DNA of 64,000 nucleotides from UBA9926 sp023261215 (GTDB lineage Bacteria; Pseudomonadota; Gammaproteobacteria; Pseudomonadales; Azotimanducaceae), in NCBI GenBank assembly GCA_038136035.1, contig JAYPYV010000014.1, positions 3,838-67,837 on the forward strand. Direction: 5' to 3'. Under the pieces are notes generated by a model. It was not told the DNA's origin. It searched no databases and saw nothing but the letters and a program-made list of their open reading frames with translations. Both the position numbers and the translations under genes were made by a program. Shown piece by piece: positions 35,472 to 44,219 of the stretch (positions are counted from its first letter, which is position 1; each line of letters starts with the position of its first letter).

Positions 35472-36174
35472 GCAAGAGAGCGAACTGTACGCGCCGGTGG
35501 CCGCCTGGTTTATCTCGGCTAACTACGCCGTCATGGCTGAAGTGAAATCATGCGATGTGATCGCCGTTCGGGACGGCGGGCTCACGGTTATCGAGCTGAA
35601 ATTAAAGCCCAGCTTAAAGCTGATCTATCAACTGACTGCACGAGCACGTTGTGCCGACTTTGTGTATGCCGCACTGCCTTTTGATGCTGTGAAGTCAACG
35701 CAGAGGCGGCAATTTCTGGGCCTCCTTCGGAGACTGGGCATAGGACTTTTATGGATTAGAGAATCTCGACTCGGTACCACGATTAAAGAGGCACTGGTCG
35801 CTAAGCCTCAGCCGCGCGGTGGCCCTAAAGATAAGCGGCTACGCAGCGCGATCCTCAAAGAATTCGCCACACGACAGTCTGACCAAGCGGTGGGCGGTCA
35901 AGTCAGCATTATCCCGCTGGTCACCGCTTACCGAGAAAACGTACTCATCACTTTGGCGTTACTCGAGATACACGGCGAATGTTCGCCAAGCAAGTTGCGC
36001 GAGCTTGGCGCTCCGAGCACGGTGGGTCGAATCTTGATTGATAACCACGACCATTGGTTCGAGCGCAAACGACGCGGCATTTACGCCCATACGGCGACAA
36101 GCTGTGAGTCGGCTCATCAGAAATTTCCTGAGGCCTGGCAAGCTGCCTTGGACCGTGCGCGGCAACGCGAGTGA
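35464..36174 (+). CDS. PD-(D/E)XK-like nuclease fold protein (DUF2161-like)
   Basis: The 236-residue protein has an N-terminal region with the PD-(D/E)XK core: KSCDVIAVRDGGLTVIELKLK near residue 28 (Asp, then about 13 residues on, Glu-X-Lys), followed by a helix QLTARARCADFVYAAL. This matches the DUF2161 group of putative nucleases. A conserved-looking RGGPKDKRLRSAIL lies near residue 118 and a C-terminal domain resembling a winged helix (LLEIHGECSPSKLRELG) near 162. No transmembrane or signal segment is present. It overlaps mpl by 8 nt. The substrate and role are unknown. It could be a repair or defence nuclease; being single and embedded in housekeeping genes makes defence less likely. Confidence 0.6.
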   Translation: MAEQESELYAPVAAWFISANYAVMAEVKSCDVIAVRDGGLTVIELKLKPSLKLIYQLTARARCADFVYAALPFDAVKSTQRRQFLGLLRRLGIGLLWIRESRLGTTIKEALVAKPQPRGGPKDKRLRSAILKEFATRQSDQAVGGQVSIIPLVTAYRENVLITLALLEIHGECSPSKLRELGAPSTVGRILIDNHDHWFERKRRGIYAHTATSCESAHQKFPEAWQAALDRARQRE

Positions 36175-36220
36175 ATTTACATCGCCTTGACTTTGCTTAA
36201 CGATTAGAGAAAATCGCTGA

Positions 36221-38869
36221 ATGAGAATCAATGAGCAGCGCGTTCTCAATCTCATTCAATTCTGCACCGCGCGAGGTTTTGAAGAAAACACCCTGCTGCG
36301 TGGAACCCGCGTGCGTGCCCGCGACCTCCGAGATTCAGAAACATCAACTGACATTCTGTCCTGGCGGGATTTCAACCATATCCTCGGTCACATTTTCTCT
36401 CGCCTGCCCCAACCAGAATTTTCCACCGCTTGCCAATCCCTATGGACGCAGCCAGGCATGCGCCATTGGGTCGATCTCGCCAGACTCGAAGCCATGCCCT
36501 TTCGCTTTTTTATTGAACTTCTGGGAGATGCGGGGCTCTGTTTCGAAGATGCTCGCTTGACGGTCAAAGTGATTGCCCACTCTCAGTATCAGCTTCGTTG
36601 CCAGGTCAACGCGCTGGAGAATGAGCGTCTGGCGTTTCCTTTCATCAAGATGATTGAATCAGAACTCGAGGCTTTCGCTCGAGAAACCGGACAGCCTCAA
36701 ACCAAAATCCGAGTCTCTTATCACAGCCACTTTGCAGACTTTGACCTTCGGTGCCCCGCCCTGCCGGCCAAGTTCGCTGCCTCGCTTGCAACAAAATTAT
36801 CTGCGCCATTTTCTCGCTATCGGCTCGGACTCCAAGTACGCCAACTTCATCACGCCCTGCGAGCTTTGGGGCGAACCATGCTGGTGACCAATTCGAGGCT
36901 TCGAACCGAAGCTGAACAAAGAGGGATCCAAGCGCACATCGCAACCGCCTTGCTGAGTCGCTCGAAGTCGGGTTTGATCCAACCCTTGGGCTCTGACGTT
37001 TCAATTCAATGCCCAGTCTCTTGGATTGACCTTCTGAATGACCTTGAGTCGTCGGGTGGGATTCGGTCTCAGGAAAACGATGATCACTTGGTAGGGATCA
37101 GGATTGACGCTCAGCGTTTCCAAGCTTGGCTCGCCGGTTCGATTTCGGAGGAACGCGTTCAGATCCTTGGCGCGAGCGAAAGCACAGGAACACCGCTTCA
37201 GCGCTCGACCAAGACCGATCAGCCTACGTCCTTGTCCGCCCAGTACGTCATCGAATGGCTCACAGCCGACGAAACCCTGGGCCTCGTATGGCCCATCACC
37301 CAGAAGGACCGCCGACGGCAGGTACCTGAGATCTTGGTTAATACGCTCATTAAGGAAAGCGTTTTTTCGGGGGGAGCCTGCGTCTTCGACGATCAGGGTG
37401 ACATTAAGTGGTCGAACGTTGGATTCAGGAAGGTGTTCAACCTTTATGGATCAGAGGTCAAACATTCTCTCAAGACCTTGCTGAGCCCCGCGCTGATCAA
37501 TCGACAGCTCGACAGCTTCTACCGGGACTTTTCGAAACGACCCGTCATTGATGGCTTACCGATTCGCCTACCGATCGACAGAGGCTCGAAACCCAACCCG
37601 ACCGCTCGCCCACTCAACCAAGGCATCCCATCGACCGATCTCAAGTTGTGGGCTCGAGTTATCGAACTCGACGATCGTCTTTTAGGCCTGGCTGTTTTCG
37701 AGGATCGCTCTGACGACGCACTGCTGAAGTCACGTATCGCAGAACTCGAGTCGAAAGTGGAACATTTGGAATCAAGAGTTTCGGCTGGCGACGCGGCTTT
37801 AGGGCTCGCTCATGATCTTGGCAACTTGCTCACCGTTGCGCGATCACAGATACAACACGTGCGCTCTCAGGCGCCCGCGAGTGACGCGGCAAGATTACTC
37901 GAACAAAGTGTCGTGGATAGCCAATCGATGACGCGAGAACTGCTCGCCTTTGGCAAAGTGAGCACCCGCTCAAATGAATTGATCGACATCGATCTGGCCA
38001 TTCGAAAAAGTCTGCCTCTCTTTCGCCACGCCCTGCCTGATCGCGTCACACTTGATTATCAGGCCTCAACAGAAAGCCGCCCACCATCGACGGACATGCC
38101 CGAAAGCACGTTGCGAAACATCCTTCTCAACCTCATCATCAACGCCAGAGATGCGATTTCGGGACCAGGCATCATTGCGCTATCCGTTCGCTCTCGAGCA
38201 AACGAGATCGAGATTGATATCAAGGACTCAGGCCATGGGATCAATCCTCAACTTCAGGAACACCTCTTCGAGGGATTTCATACCACGAAAGCACAAGGTC
38301 ACGGCTTAGGTCTTGCTAACGTGCGTGATATGACTCGACGATATGCGGGTGACCTCGAACTGCTCAGCAGTACGTCATCCGGCAGTCATTTTCGAATCAT
38401 TCTTCCCGCTTCTGGCATGGCAGCGACGTTTCACCGAGCGGAGCAGGCACCTTCTATTCTCATCATTGATCCTGACCGTAGGTTCTCCTCAAAACTCAAG
38501 TCAGCGCTGGAGAAGCGCGGTGCCCAAGTGGAGCAGATGGCGAGTGGCGCTGATGGCGCCGCTTTCTTAGCCCGTCGACACGTCTATCTCGACGCCCTCG
38601 TCATGGAACTCGTGCTTGCCGATCCTGGCGGTCATGCGCTACTCGAACAGGCTGAAGCGCTGTTGCCGGACCAACCGGTTTTTATTGTGTCCGCCCACCT
38701 TGAGACGCCTTTCGGTCAACTGCCCCAGTCAGAACTCAATTTGCAAACCGTCCAGAAACCCGTAAACGTCGAGTCTCTAGCCAACTGGGTGATCGAGAGC
38801 ATAAAGCCCAAGCCTTCGATCAGCCGACCCGCTGTCAGCAGTCGCTCGAGTCCTAAAAGCCATGAATAA
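36221..38869 (+). CDS. Soluble hybrid histidine kinase with a Glu-substituted receiver domain
   Basis: The 882-residue protein has no signal peptide or transmembrane helix, so it senses a cytoplasmic input. Residues 1-200 have a helical pattern reminiscent of the N-terminal sensor domain of AraC-type regulators (LLRGTRVRARDLRDSE). A PAS-like region follows at about 385-500 and a short coiled coil near 505 (SRIAELESKVEHLESRV). The kinase core has His529 in LAHDLGNLL, the N box LIINARDAI near 637, DSGHGI near 668, FEGFHTTKA and GHGLGLANV. The receiver (about 743-860) keeps IIDPD, Ser in VSAH and Lys in VQKPVN, but the phospho-acceptor Asp is Glu796 (LVMELVLAD). No partner regulator is adjacent. 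Confidence 0.85.
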   Translation: MRINEQRVLNLIQFCTARGFEENTLLRGTRVRARDLRDSETSTDILSWRDFNHILGHIFSRLPQPEFSTACQSLWTQPGMRHWVDLARLEAMPFRFFIELLGDAGLCFEDARLTVKVIAHSQYQLRCQVNALENERLAFPFIKMIESELEAFARETGQPQTKIRVSYHSHFADFDLRCPALPAKFAASLATKLSAPFSRYRLGLQVRQLHHALRALGRTMLVTNSRLRTEAEQRGIQAHIATALLSRSKSGLIQPLGSDVSIQCPVSWIDLLNDLESSGGIRSQENDDHLVGIRIDAQRFQAWLAGSISEERVQILGASESTGTPLQRSTKTDQPTSLSAQYVIEWLTADETLGLVWPITQKDRRRQVPEILVNTLIKESVFSGGACVFDDQGDIKWSNVGFRKVFNLYGSEVKHSLKTLLSPALINRQLDSFYRDFSKRPVIDGLPIRLPIDRGSKPNPTARPLNQGIPSTDLKLWARVIELDDRLLGLAVFEDRSDDALLKSRIAELESKVEHLESRVSAGDAALGLAHDLGNLLTVARSQIQHVRSQAPASDAARLLEQSVVDSQSMTRELLAFGKVSTRSNELIDIDLAIRKSLPLFRHALPDRVTLDYQASTESRPPSTDMPESTLRNILLNLIINARDAISGPGIIALSVRSRANEIEIDIKDSGHGINPQLQEHLFEGFHTTKAQGHGLGLANVRDMTRRYAGDLELLSSTSSGSHFRIILPASGMAATFHRAEQAPSILIIDPDRRFSSKLKSALEKRGAQVEQMASGADGAAFLARRHVYLDALVMELVLADPGGHALLEQAEALLPDQPVFIVSAHLETPFGQLPQSELNLQTVQKPVNVESLANWVIESIKPKPSISRPAVSSRSSPKSHE

Positions 38870-38938
38870 TTGCCTCAGTTGATCTGCTCTAGGGCGCACG
38901 AGCAGAAAGACTCGCTTAGACACAATTTGCTAAACTTC

Positions 38939-38957
38939 CCGCCCCGTAAAGAGGCGG
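38939..38957 (+). promoter_or_regulatory. Hairpin overlapping the argS ribosome site
   Basis: CCGCC (38939-38943) can pair with GGCGG (38953-38957), enclosing CCGTAAAGA. The second arm includes the end of the AGAGG ribosome site that precedes the argS ATG at 38961. Formation of the stem could reduce argS translation. The stem is only five pairs, so this is tentative. Confidence 0.3.
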
Positions 38958-38960
38958 CTC

Positions 38961-40679
38961 ATGAACATTCGCTATTTTCTCGATTCACTCGTTGAAGACG
39001 CTATGGCTAGCGTGGGTCTGGGCGGGTTTCCGGCGATCGTTAAACCCTCTCAGAAAATTCAGTTTGGTCACTATCAGGCCAACGGCATCATGGCCGCCGC
39101 AAAAGCATCGAAAGCCAACCCGCGCGACAAAGCATCCGAAACGGTAACGCTTCTGGAATCGCGCCACGAGTCCGCAGGTTTAAGTTTTGAGGTTGCGGGT
39201 CCAGGGTTTATCAACATCACGGTCGCAGCACGCACCCTCTCACAATGGCTCGCCGAATCTGAGTTACCGAAGAGGCCTGTTATTGAGCACCCTCAGACCT
39301 ACGTCGTGGATTACAGCTCGCCTAACCTCGCCAAAGAAATGCACATTGGCCACTTACGATCGACCGTGATCGGCGATACGGTGGTGCGCGTACTCGAATA
39401 TGTGGGCCATCACGCGATCCGTGTGAATCACGTCGGCGACTGGGGCGCGCAATTCGGCAGCCTCCTCGCCTACCTCGAAGAATCAGCTCAGACTCAGCAA
39501 GCGCAGACGGCTGCACTGGCAGATCTCGAGCGGTTCTACCAAGAAGCGAGCGCCCGTTTTAAATCCGATACGCAATTCGCGGCTAAAGCGAGGCAATGTG
39601 TCGTGGACTTGCAAAGCGGAGACCCACACTTGCTCGCGCTTTGGCGGCAGTTCATCGAAACCTCGCTTGATCACGCGGGCGCAGTCTACGAGCTGCTGAA
39701 TATCACCATGCAGCGATCAGACGTTCGCGCAGAAAGTGCCTACAACGATGCTCTCCATCCGCTCGTTGATCGGCTTAAGGCCGAGGGATTGCTCATCGAA
39801 TCGGATGGGGCTCAATGCGTGTTCCTAGATGAGTTTAAAGGCAAAGACGGGCAGACATTGCCAGCGATTGTCCAAAAGTCAGACGGCGGCTTTCCGTATT
39901 TGGCCACCGACCTCGCCGCATTGGATTACAGGGCCAACACATTAAAAGGCGACCATTTACTCTACGTGGTCGGCGCCGCTCAATCCCTCCACTTACGACA
40001 AGCTTACGCGGTCGCTCGGGCGGGGCGTTTGATCAAGGATGAGGTCGAAACCAGACACCTGCCGTTTGGGCTTGTTCTCAAGGCAGATGGAACGCCGTTC
40101 AAGACTCGCGATGGCGCAGACGTCAAATTGATTGATGTTTTGAGGGAGAGTGTTGAGCGTGCCGCGACCCTCATTCGATCAAGAAACGACGGCGCCACGG
40201 ATCAAGAGGTGAAGACCATCTCAGAGGTGGTGGGCATTGGTGCCATCAAGTACGCGGAATTGCAGAAAAATAGAACCACCGATTACATGTTTGATTGGGA
40301 CACCATGCTGGCCTTCGAAGGCAATACTGCGCCTTATTTACAGTATGCCTACACAAGAATATCGAGCCTGCTCGCGAAAGCAGACCGCCCGCCCTCTGAC
40401 ACGGTCACCATCACTGAAGAACCCGAGACACTTTTAGGACTGAAGATTTTGCAGTTCGATGAAGCCGTCTTGGCCTACCTTGATGATTATCAGGCCAATG
40501 TCATTTGCCAGTATTTGTATGAGCTCTCGGGGCGATTCATGTCATTTTACGAGCAGTGCCCCGTATTGAGCGCGTCCGACGATGTTGCGGCAAGTCGCCT
40601 ACGCCTTGCGCAGCTCACTGCAGACACCTTGCGCCAAGGGTTAACGCTTTTGGGCATTGAGACGGTAGATCGAATGTGA
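38961..40679 (+). CDS. argS: Arginine--tRNA ligase
   Basis: This class-I synthetase charges tRNA-Arg. The 572-residue protein starts with the tRNA-recognition Add1 domain (MNIRYFLDSLVEDAM). The HIGH motif reads SPNLAKEMHIGHLRSTVIGD near residue 119, counted in two pieces, followed by NHVGDWGAQFG. The KMSK equivalent is the variant GTPFKTRDGADVKLIDVL near residue 380, as in E. coli ArgS. The anticodon-binding domain begins near ENTAPYLQYAYTRI-type sequence (GNTAPYLQYAYTR near 453) and ends LLGIETVDRM. AGAGG lies six bases before the ATG. The stop overlaps the folA GTG. Confidence 0.96.
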   Translation: MNIRYFLDSLVEDAMASVGLGGFPAIVKPSQKIQFGHYQANGIMAAAKASKANPRDKASETVTLLESRHESAGLSFEVAGPGFINITVAARTLSQWLAESELPKRPVIEHPQTYVVDYSSPNLAKEMHIGHLRSTVIGDTVVRVLEYVGHHAIRVNHVGDWGAQFGSLLAYLEESAQTQQAQTAALADLERFYQEASARFKSDTQFAAKARQCVVDLQSGDPHLLALWRQFIETSLDHAGAVYELLNITMQRSDVRAESAYNDALHPLVDRLKAEGLLIESDGAQCVFLDEFKGKDGQTLPAIVQKSDGGFPYLATDLAALDYRANTLKGDHLLYVVGAAQSLHLRQAYAVARAGRLIKDEVETRHLPFGLVLKADGTPFKTRDGADVKLIDVLRESVERAATLIRSRNDGATDQEVKTISEVVGIGAIKYAELQKNRTTDYMFDWDTMLAFEGNTAPYLQYAYTRISSLLAKADRPPSDTVTITEEPETLLGLKILQFDEAVLAYLDDYQANVICQYLYELSGRFMSFYEQCPVLSASDDVAASRLRLAQLTADTLRQGLTLLGIETVDRM

Positions 40680-41176
40680 AGCCAACCTATGCGCTTATCG
40701 CGGCCATGAGCAAAAATGGCGTGATCGGCCAAGGGGACCAGATTCCTTGGCACGCCGAAGGGGAGCAGGCGCTGTTCAAAAAAATCACCCTCGGCGCAAC
40801 GGTCATCATGGGTCGCAAGACCTTTGACTCGATTGGCCGAGCGCTTCCCAAACGAAACAACTTGGTGATCACTCGATCGCCTCAGCGTGACGTTCCTGGC
40901 ATTGTATTTCTTAGTAGCATCGACGACGCGCTCGCGTACGCTGTCAAACTTGGCGCGCCTATCTTTATTATCGGGGGCGGTGAGATCTACAAACGCACCA
41001 TTGATTCAGCGGCGGCGCTTCACCTCACCACCATCGAAATCACGGTTAATGGGGACGTCTATTTCCCTGACTTCGATATTGACCGCTTCAACTTAGTAGA
41101 CACTCAACATTTTGAGACGAATCTCGCCTACAGTTATCGTCACTACATTGTGAAACCAGAAAAGGATTTGGCATGA
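40676..41176 (+). CDS. folA: Dihydrofolate reductase
   Basis: FolA reduces dihydrofolate to tetrahydrofolate with NADPH. The 166-residue protein starts with GTG overlapping the argS stop. Motifs: LIAAMSKNGVIGQGDQIPWH at the N-terminus, TVIMGRKTFDSIGRALPKR near residue 43, NNLVITRSP near 62, and IFIIGGGEIYKRTI near 99. The acidic catalytic residue, Asp27 in E. coli, is Glu here (AEGEQALFKK), a conservative form also found in vertebrate and some bacterial enzymes. It feeds the folate pool used by PurH and by the Mtd1-like/FchA pair elsewhere in the window. It overlaps the next gene by 4 nt. Confidence 0.95.
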   Translation: MKPTYALIAAMSKNGVIGQGDQIPWHAEGEQALFKKITLGATVIMGRKTFDSIGRALPKRNNLVITRSPQRDVPGIVFLSSIDDALAYAVKLGAPIFIIGGGEIYKRTIDSAAALHLTTIEITVNGDVYFPDFDIDRFNLVDTQHFETNLAYSYRHYIVKPEKDLA

Positions 41177-42111
41177 CTTTCAAGAACCGTGTAACCGAAA
41201 TGCTCGGCGTTGAGACGCCGATTGTGCAAGCCCCGATGGGGTGGATCGCTCGATCGCAGCTCGCAGCGGCGGTTTCCAACGCAGGCGGCATGGGCATTAT
41301 CGAAACAAGTTCGGGTGAGCTTGACGTCATCAAAGAAGAAATAAAGAAGATGCGCACTCTCACCGACAAGCCGTTCGGGGTCAATATTGCACAAGCCTTT
41401 GTAAGAGACCCAGCGATTGCCGACTTCGTGATCGAGCAAGGGGTAACGTTCGTCACCACATCGGCGGGTAGCCCGACGAAATATACCGCACAACTGAAAG
41501 CCGCCGGTTTGACCGTTTTCCATGTCGTGCCAACGCTTTCAGCCGCTTTAAAGGCTGTCGATGCGGGGGTCGATGGTCTCATTGTCGAAGGCAGTGAGGG
41601 CGGCGGATTTAAGAATCCACGAGATGTCGCCACCATGGTGCTGTTGCCTCTTGTGAGATCAAAAGTCGACGTACCGATCATCGCAGCGGGCGGGTTTGTC
41701 GATGGGAAGACAATGGCCGCAGCGTTTGCGATGGGTGCCGAAGGGATTCAAATGGGTACCCGGATGGTGTCTGCCTTAGAATCACCGGTGCACCAAAACT
41801 GGAAGGACGCAATCGTCAACGCCGAAGAAACGGGCACGGTGTTTCTTAACCGCTTTCACTCACCCGCGTTGCGCGCGCTTCGGACCGAACGGACCACACG
41901 TTTGGAAGCCAGCATTAACGACAACATCATGCCGGAATTTGGCGAAGCAAAAGCCCTCTATTTTGGTGGAGATATGGAGGCGGCCATTCCTCTTTCAGGG
42001 CAAGTGGCGGGACGAATCGAATCCGTTGAACCTGTCGCTGACATCATCGCTCGGACGCGTCAAGAATTCTTTGAAATCATCGACCACTTGGGCCAGCAAT
42101 ACCGGGCCTGA
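41173..42111 (+). CDS. Nitronate monooxygenase family protein
   Basis: The 312-residue flavoprotein has the 2-nitropropane dioxygenase TIM-barrel fold. It shows ETPIVQAPMGWIARSQLAAA near residue 13 with the N-terminal FMN loop, NAGGMGIIETSSG near 36, GVNIAQAF near 74, VEGSEGGGFKNPRD near 137, and the phosphate-binding IIAAGGFVDGKTMAAAFAMG near 170 and GIQMGTRMV near 192. Family members oxidise nitronates or serve as FabK-type enoyl reductases; the residues visible do not decide which. It overlaps folA by 4 nt, which suggests co-translation rather than a functional link. Confidence 0.85.
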   Translation: MTFKNRVTEMLGVETPIVQAPMGWIARSQLAAAVSNAGGMGIIETSSGELDVIKEEIKKMRTLTDKPFGVNIAQAFVRDPAIADFVIEQGVTFVTTSAGSPTKYTAQLKAAGLTVFHVVPTLSAALKAVDAGVDGLIVEGSEGGGFKNPRDVATMVLLPLVRSKVDVPIIAAGGFVDGKTMAAAFAMGAEGIQMGTRMVSALESPVHQNWKDAIVNAEETGTVFLNRFHSPALRALRTERTTRLEASINDNIMPEFGEAKALYFGGDMEAAIPLSGQVAGRIESVEPVADIIARTRQEFFEIIDHLGQQYRA

Positions 42112-42123
42112 TCTGACAGAGCG

Positions 42124-42984
42124 ATGAGACCCGCCCGACCGATGCGCTCGCTCAGGCAATGGGCTTTTTGCCTGCTGCTGGCCGTGATCTGCAAGGTGCC
42201 TTTCGCCTCTGCAGAAGCGGCCGAAGCGACCGAAGCCAGCTTCAGCAAAGCCGCACAGCTCTACAGAAATCAGGCATATAAAGAAGCAATGGCCATCTTC
42301 TTAGTCCTTGCTAAAGAGGGTGACGTCAGAGCGCAAACCGTCCTTGCCATGATGTTTCGCTATGGAGAGGGCACCCGGGTCGATCCCGAGACTGCATTCA
42401 AAATTTATCAGCTGGCCGCGAACGCAGGCCACGCGCCGGCGCAATATCAGGTTGGCGTGATGCTTCGAGACGGCGAGGGAACGCCCGCCGATATCGATCA
42501 AGCACAACGCTGGTTTAGAAGCGCCGCGATTCAAGACTATGACAAAGCCAAGTTCGCGCTTGAGGATCTGGCCCCCGAAATGGGCGAGGTACCGATCGTC
42601 GAAGCACCCGTAGCACCTCGAACCCAGCCTTGGAACTTCTCGCTGCCGGATCAACTTGCCAGTACGAGCAATCTTTCAATGACGCTTTCGAACGCCAGCA
42701 ATTTTGAGCGCGGTTTCCGGGTGCAATTGGCCGCGATGCGCACAAAAGCCGCAGCGATCGATTTGTGGGGATTTCTGAATCAGGAATTCCCGCAATTGCT
42801 TTCAGGCCTCCCCTACACGGTGAGTGTCTACCAACCAACACCCAGTGACGCCCCTCTTTACCGCCTGCGCGCCGGGGATTTTCGGTCAGAACAGAGCGCG
42901 AGGCGCTTCTGCGATATCATTTCTCCCGTGACTCGGCGATCGTGTTGGCTTCTTTCAGCTCAGGAGAGCGATGATGGCCAGTAG
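42124..42984 (+). CDS. Exported Sel1-repeat protein with a SPOR domain
   Basis: The 286-residue protein has a signal peptide (RQWAFCLLLAVICKVPFASA), then about three Sel1-like repeats: AQLYRNQAYKEAMAIFLVLA near residue 43, AQTVLAMMFRYGEGTRVD near 73 and AQYQVGVMLRDGEGTPADI near 108. The C-terminal part, FRVQLAAMRTKAAAIDLWGF near residue 198 to RLRAGDFRSEQSARRFC near 249, has the SPOR pattern that binds denuded peptidoglycan strands at division sites. An envelope role in cell division or wall remodelling is likely. It starts 13 nt after the previous gene. Confidence 0.8.
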   Translation: MRPARPMRSLRQWAFCLLLAVICKVPFASAEAAEATEASFSKAAQLYRNQAYKEAMAIFLVLAKEGDVRAQTVLAMMFRYGEGTRVDPETAFKIYQLAANAGHAPAQYQVGVMLRDGEGTPADIDQAQRWFRSAAIQDYDKAKFALEDLAPEMGEVPIVEAPVAPRTQPWNFSLPDQLASTSNLSMTLSNASNFERGFRVQLAAMRTKAAAIDLWGFLNQEFPQLLSGLPYTVSVYQPTPSDAPLYRLRAGDFRSEQSARRFCDIISPVTRRSCWLLSAQESDDGQ

Positions 42985-43059
42985 GCCTCACTTTTATTTT
43001 GATCAGCGATCACAGGGTTCATCGCTTTAGAATGCACCCAACAATGATAGGGACAGCCC

Positions 43060-44214
43060 ATGGATATCACGTTTAGCGAAGCGGATCTTGCGTTTCAAAG
43101 TAGGGTTCGAGCCTTCATCGACGCGCACCTGCCCAAAGGCCAGGCCATGTGGACCAAACGCAGCGAGTGGTTCCAAGCGTTGCGAGATCAAGGCGGCTGG
43201 GATGTACCCAAATGGCCCACGGAATTTGGTGGCCCAGGGTTCACGCCAACACAGCGGTATATCTTCGACCTAGAAATGGCCAAACAGCCCACCCCGCCGG
43301 TATTACCCTTTGGCGTCGGCATGCTAGCGCCCATCTTGATGCAATATGGCAGCGAGGCACAGCAAGCACGTTTTTTGCCGGGTATTCGCGATGGCAGCGT
43401 GAATTGGTGTCAAGGCTACTCTGAACCTGGCGCCGGCTCGGATCTCGCTAATCTACAAACTCGCGCCGTCTTAAGTGGCGATGGCAGCCATTACGTGGTG
43501 AACGGTCAGAAAATCTGGACCACGCTTGCCCATATTGCCCACTGGATGTTCTGCCTCACCCGGACCGACAACACGGGCATCAAGCAAGAGGGCATTACCT
43601 TTTTACTCATTCCAATGAATGACCCTGGGGTCGAAGTCAGACCCATCATCACCCTGGGTGGCAGCCACTCAGTAAATGAGGTTTACCTGACCGACGTGAA
43701 GGTGCCCGTGGACCAACGCATTGGTGATGAAGGCAAAGGCTGGACTTACGCTAAAGGCCTACTCAGCCACGAGCGGACAGGTCTCGCGGGGATTCAAAAT
43801 TCGGTCTTGGCGCTCGAAAAAGCCAAAACCAACGCACGGTCAATTCCGTTGGGCGACGGCACCCTACTCGATCAGCCAAGCTTTAAGAATAAGATTGGCG
43901 CGCTTGAGGCCGAACTGCTGGCGCTTGAATTCACCGAATTGCGCACCTTGGCTCAAGTCGCTGCTGGGGGCAGCCCAGGGCCAGAGTCTTCGATACTAAA
44001 GCTTAAGGGCACCGAGATTCAGCAGCGGATCTCAGAGCTCAATCTTGAGGCCGCTGGCATGTTCGGCACGGCTTGGGGGCTCCACTCACCCGGCCCCAGT
44101 TTCGCGAGGGGCGCCACGCAGCACTATCTCGGCGGTCGCGCTACCACCATCTATGGGGGCGCAAGTGAGGTCCAAAAGGACGTGATCGCTAAGAACGTGT
44201 TGGGCATAGGTTAA
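43060..44214 (+). CDS. Acyl-CoA dehydrogenase, large-subunit (PimC-like) type
   Basis: The 384-residue flavoprotein shows KWPTEFGGPGFTPTQRYIF near residue 49, the FAD loop CQGYSEPGAGSDLANLQTRA near 118, VNGQKIWTTLAHIAHWMF near 147, and a C-terminal TTIYGGASEVQKDVIAKNVLG. These match the large subunit of two-component dehydrogenases such as pimeloyl-CoA dehydrogenase. The next gene, 5 nt downstream, encodes a second, divergent dehydrogenase, so the two probably form a heteromeric enzyme. The natural substrate could be a dicarboxylic or branched acyl-CoA, or a sterol side chain; this is inference from the family. Confidence 0.88.
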   Translation: MDITFSEADLAFQSRVRAFIDAHLPKGQAMWTKRSEWFQALRDQGGWDVPKWPTEFGGPGFTPTQRYIFDLEMAKQPTPPVLPFGVGMLAPILMQYGSEAQQARFLPGIRDGSVNWCQGYSEPGAGSDLANLQTRAVLSGDGSHYVVNGQKIWTTLAHIAHWMFCLTRTDNTGIKQEGITFLLIPMNDPGVEVRPIITLGGSHSVNEVYLTDVKVPVDQRIGDEGKGWTYAKGLLSHERTGLAGIQNSVLALEKAKTNARSIPLGDGTLLDQPSFKNKIGALEAELLALEFTELRTLAQVAAGGSPGPESSILKLKGTEIQQRISELNLEAAGMFGTAWGLHSPGPSFARGATQHYLGGRATTIYGGASEVQKDVIAKNVLGIG

Positions 44215-44219
44215 GACTC

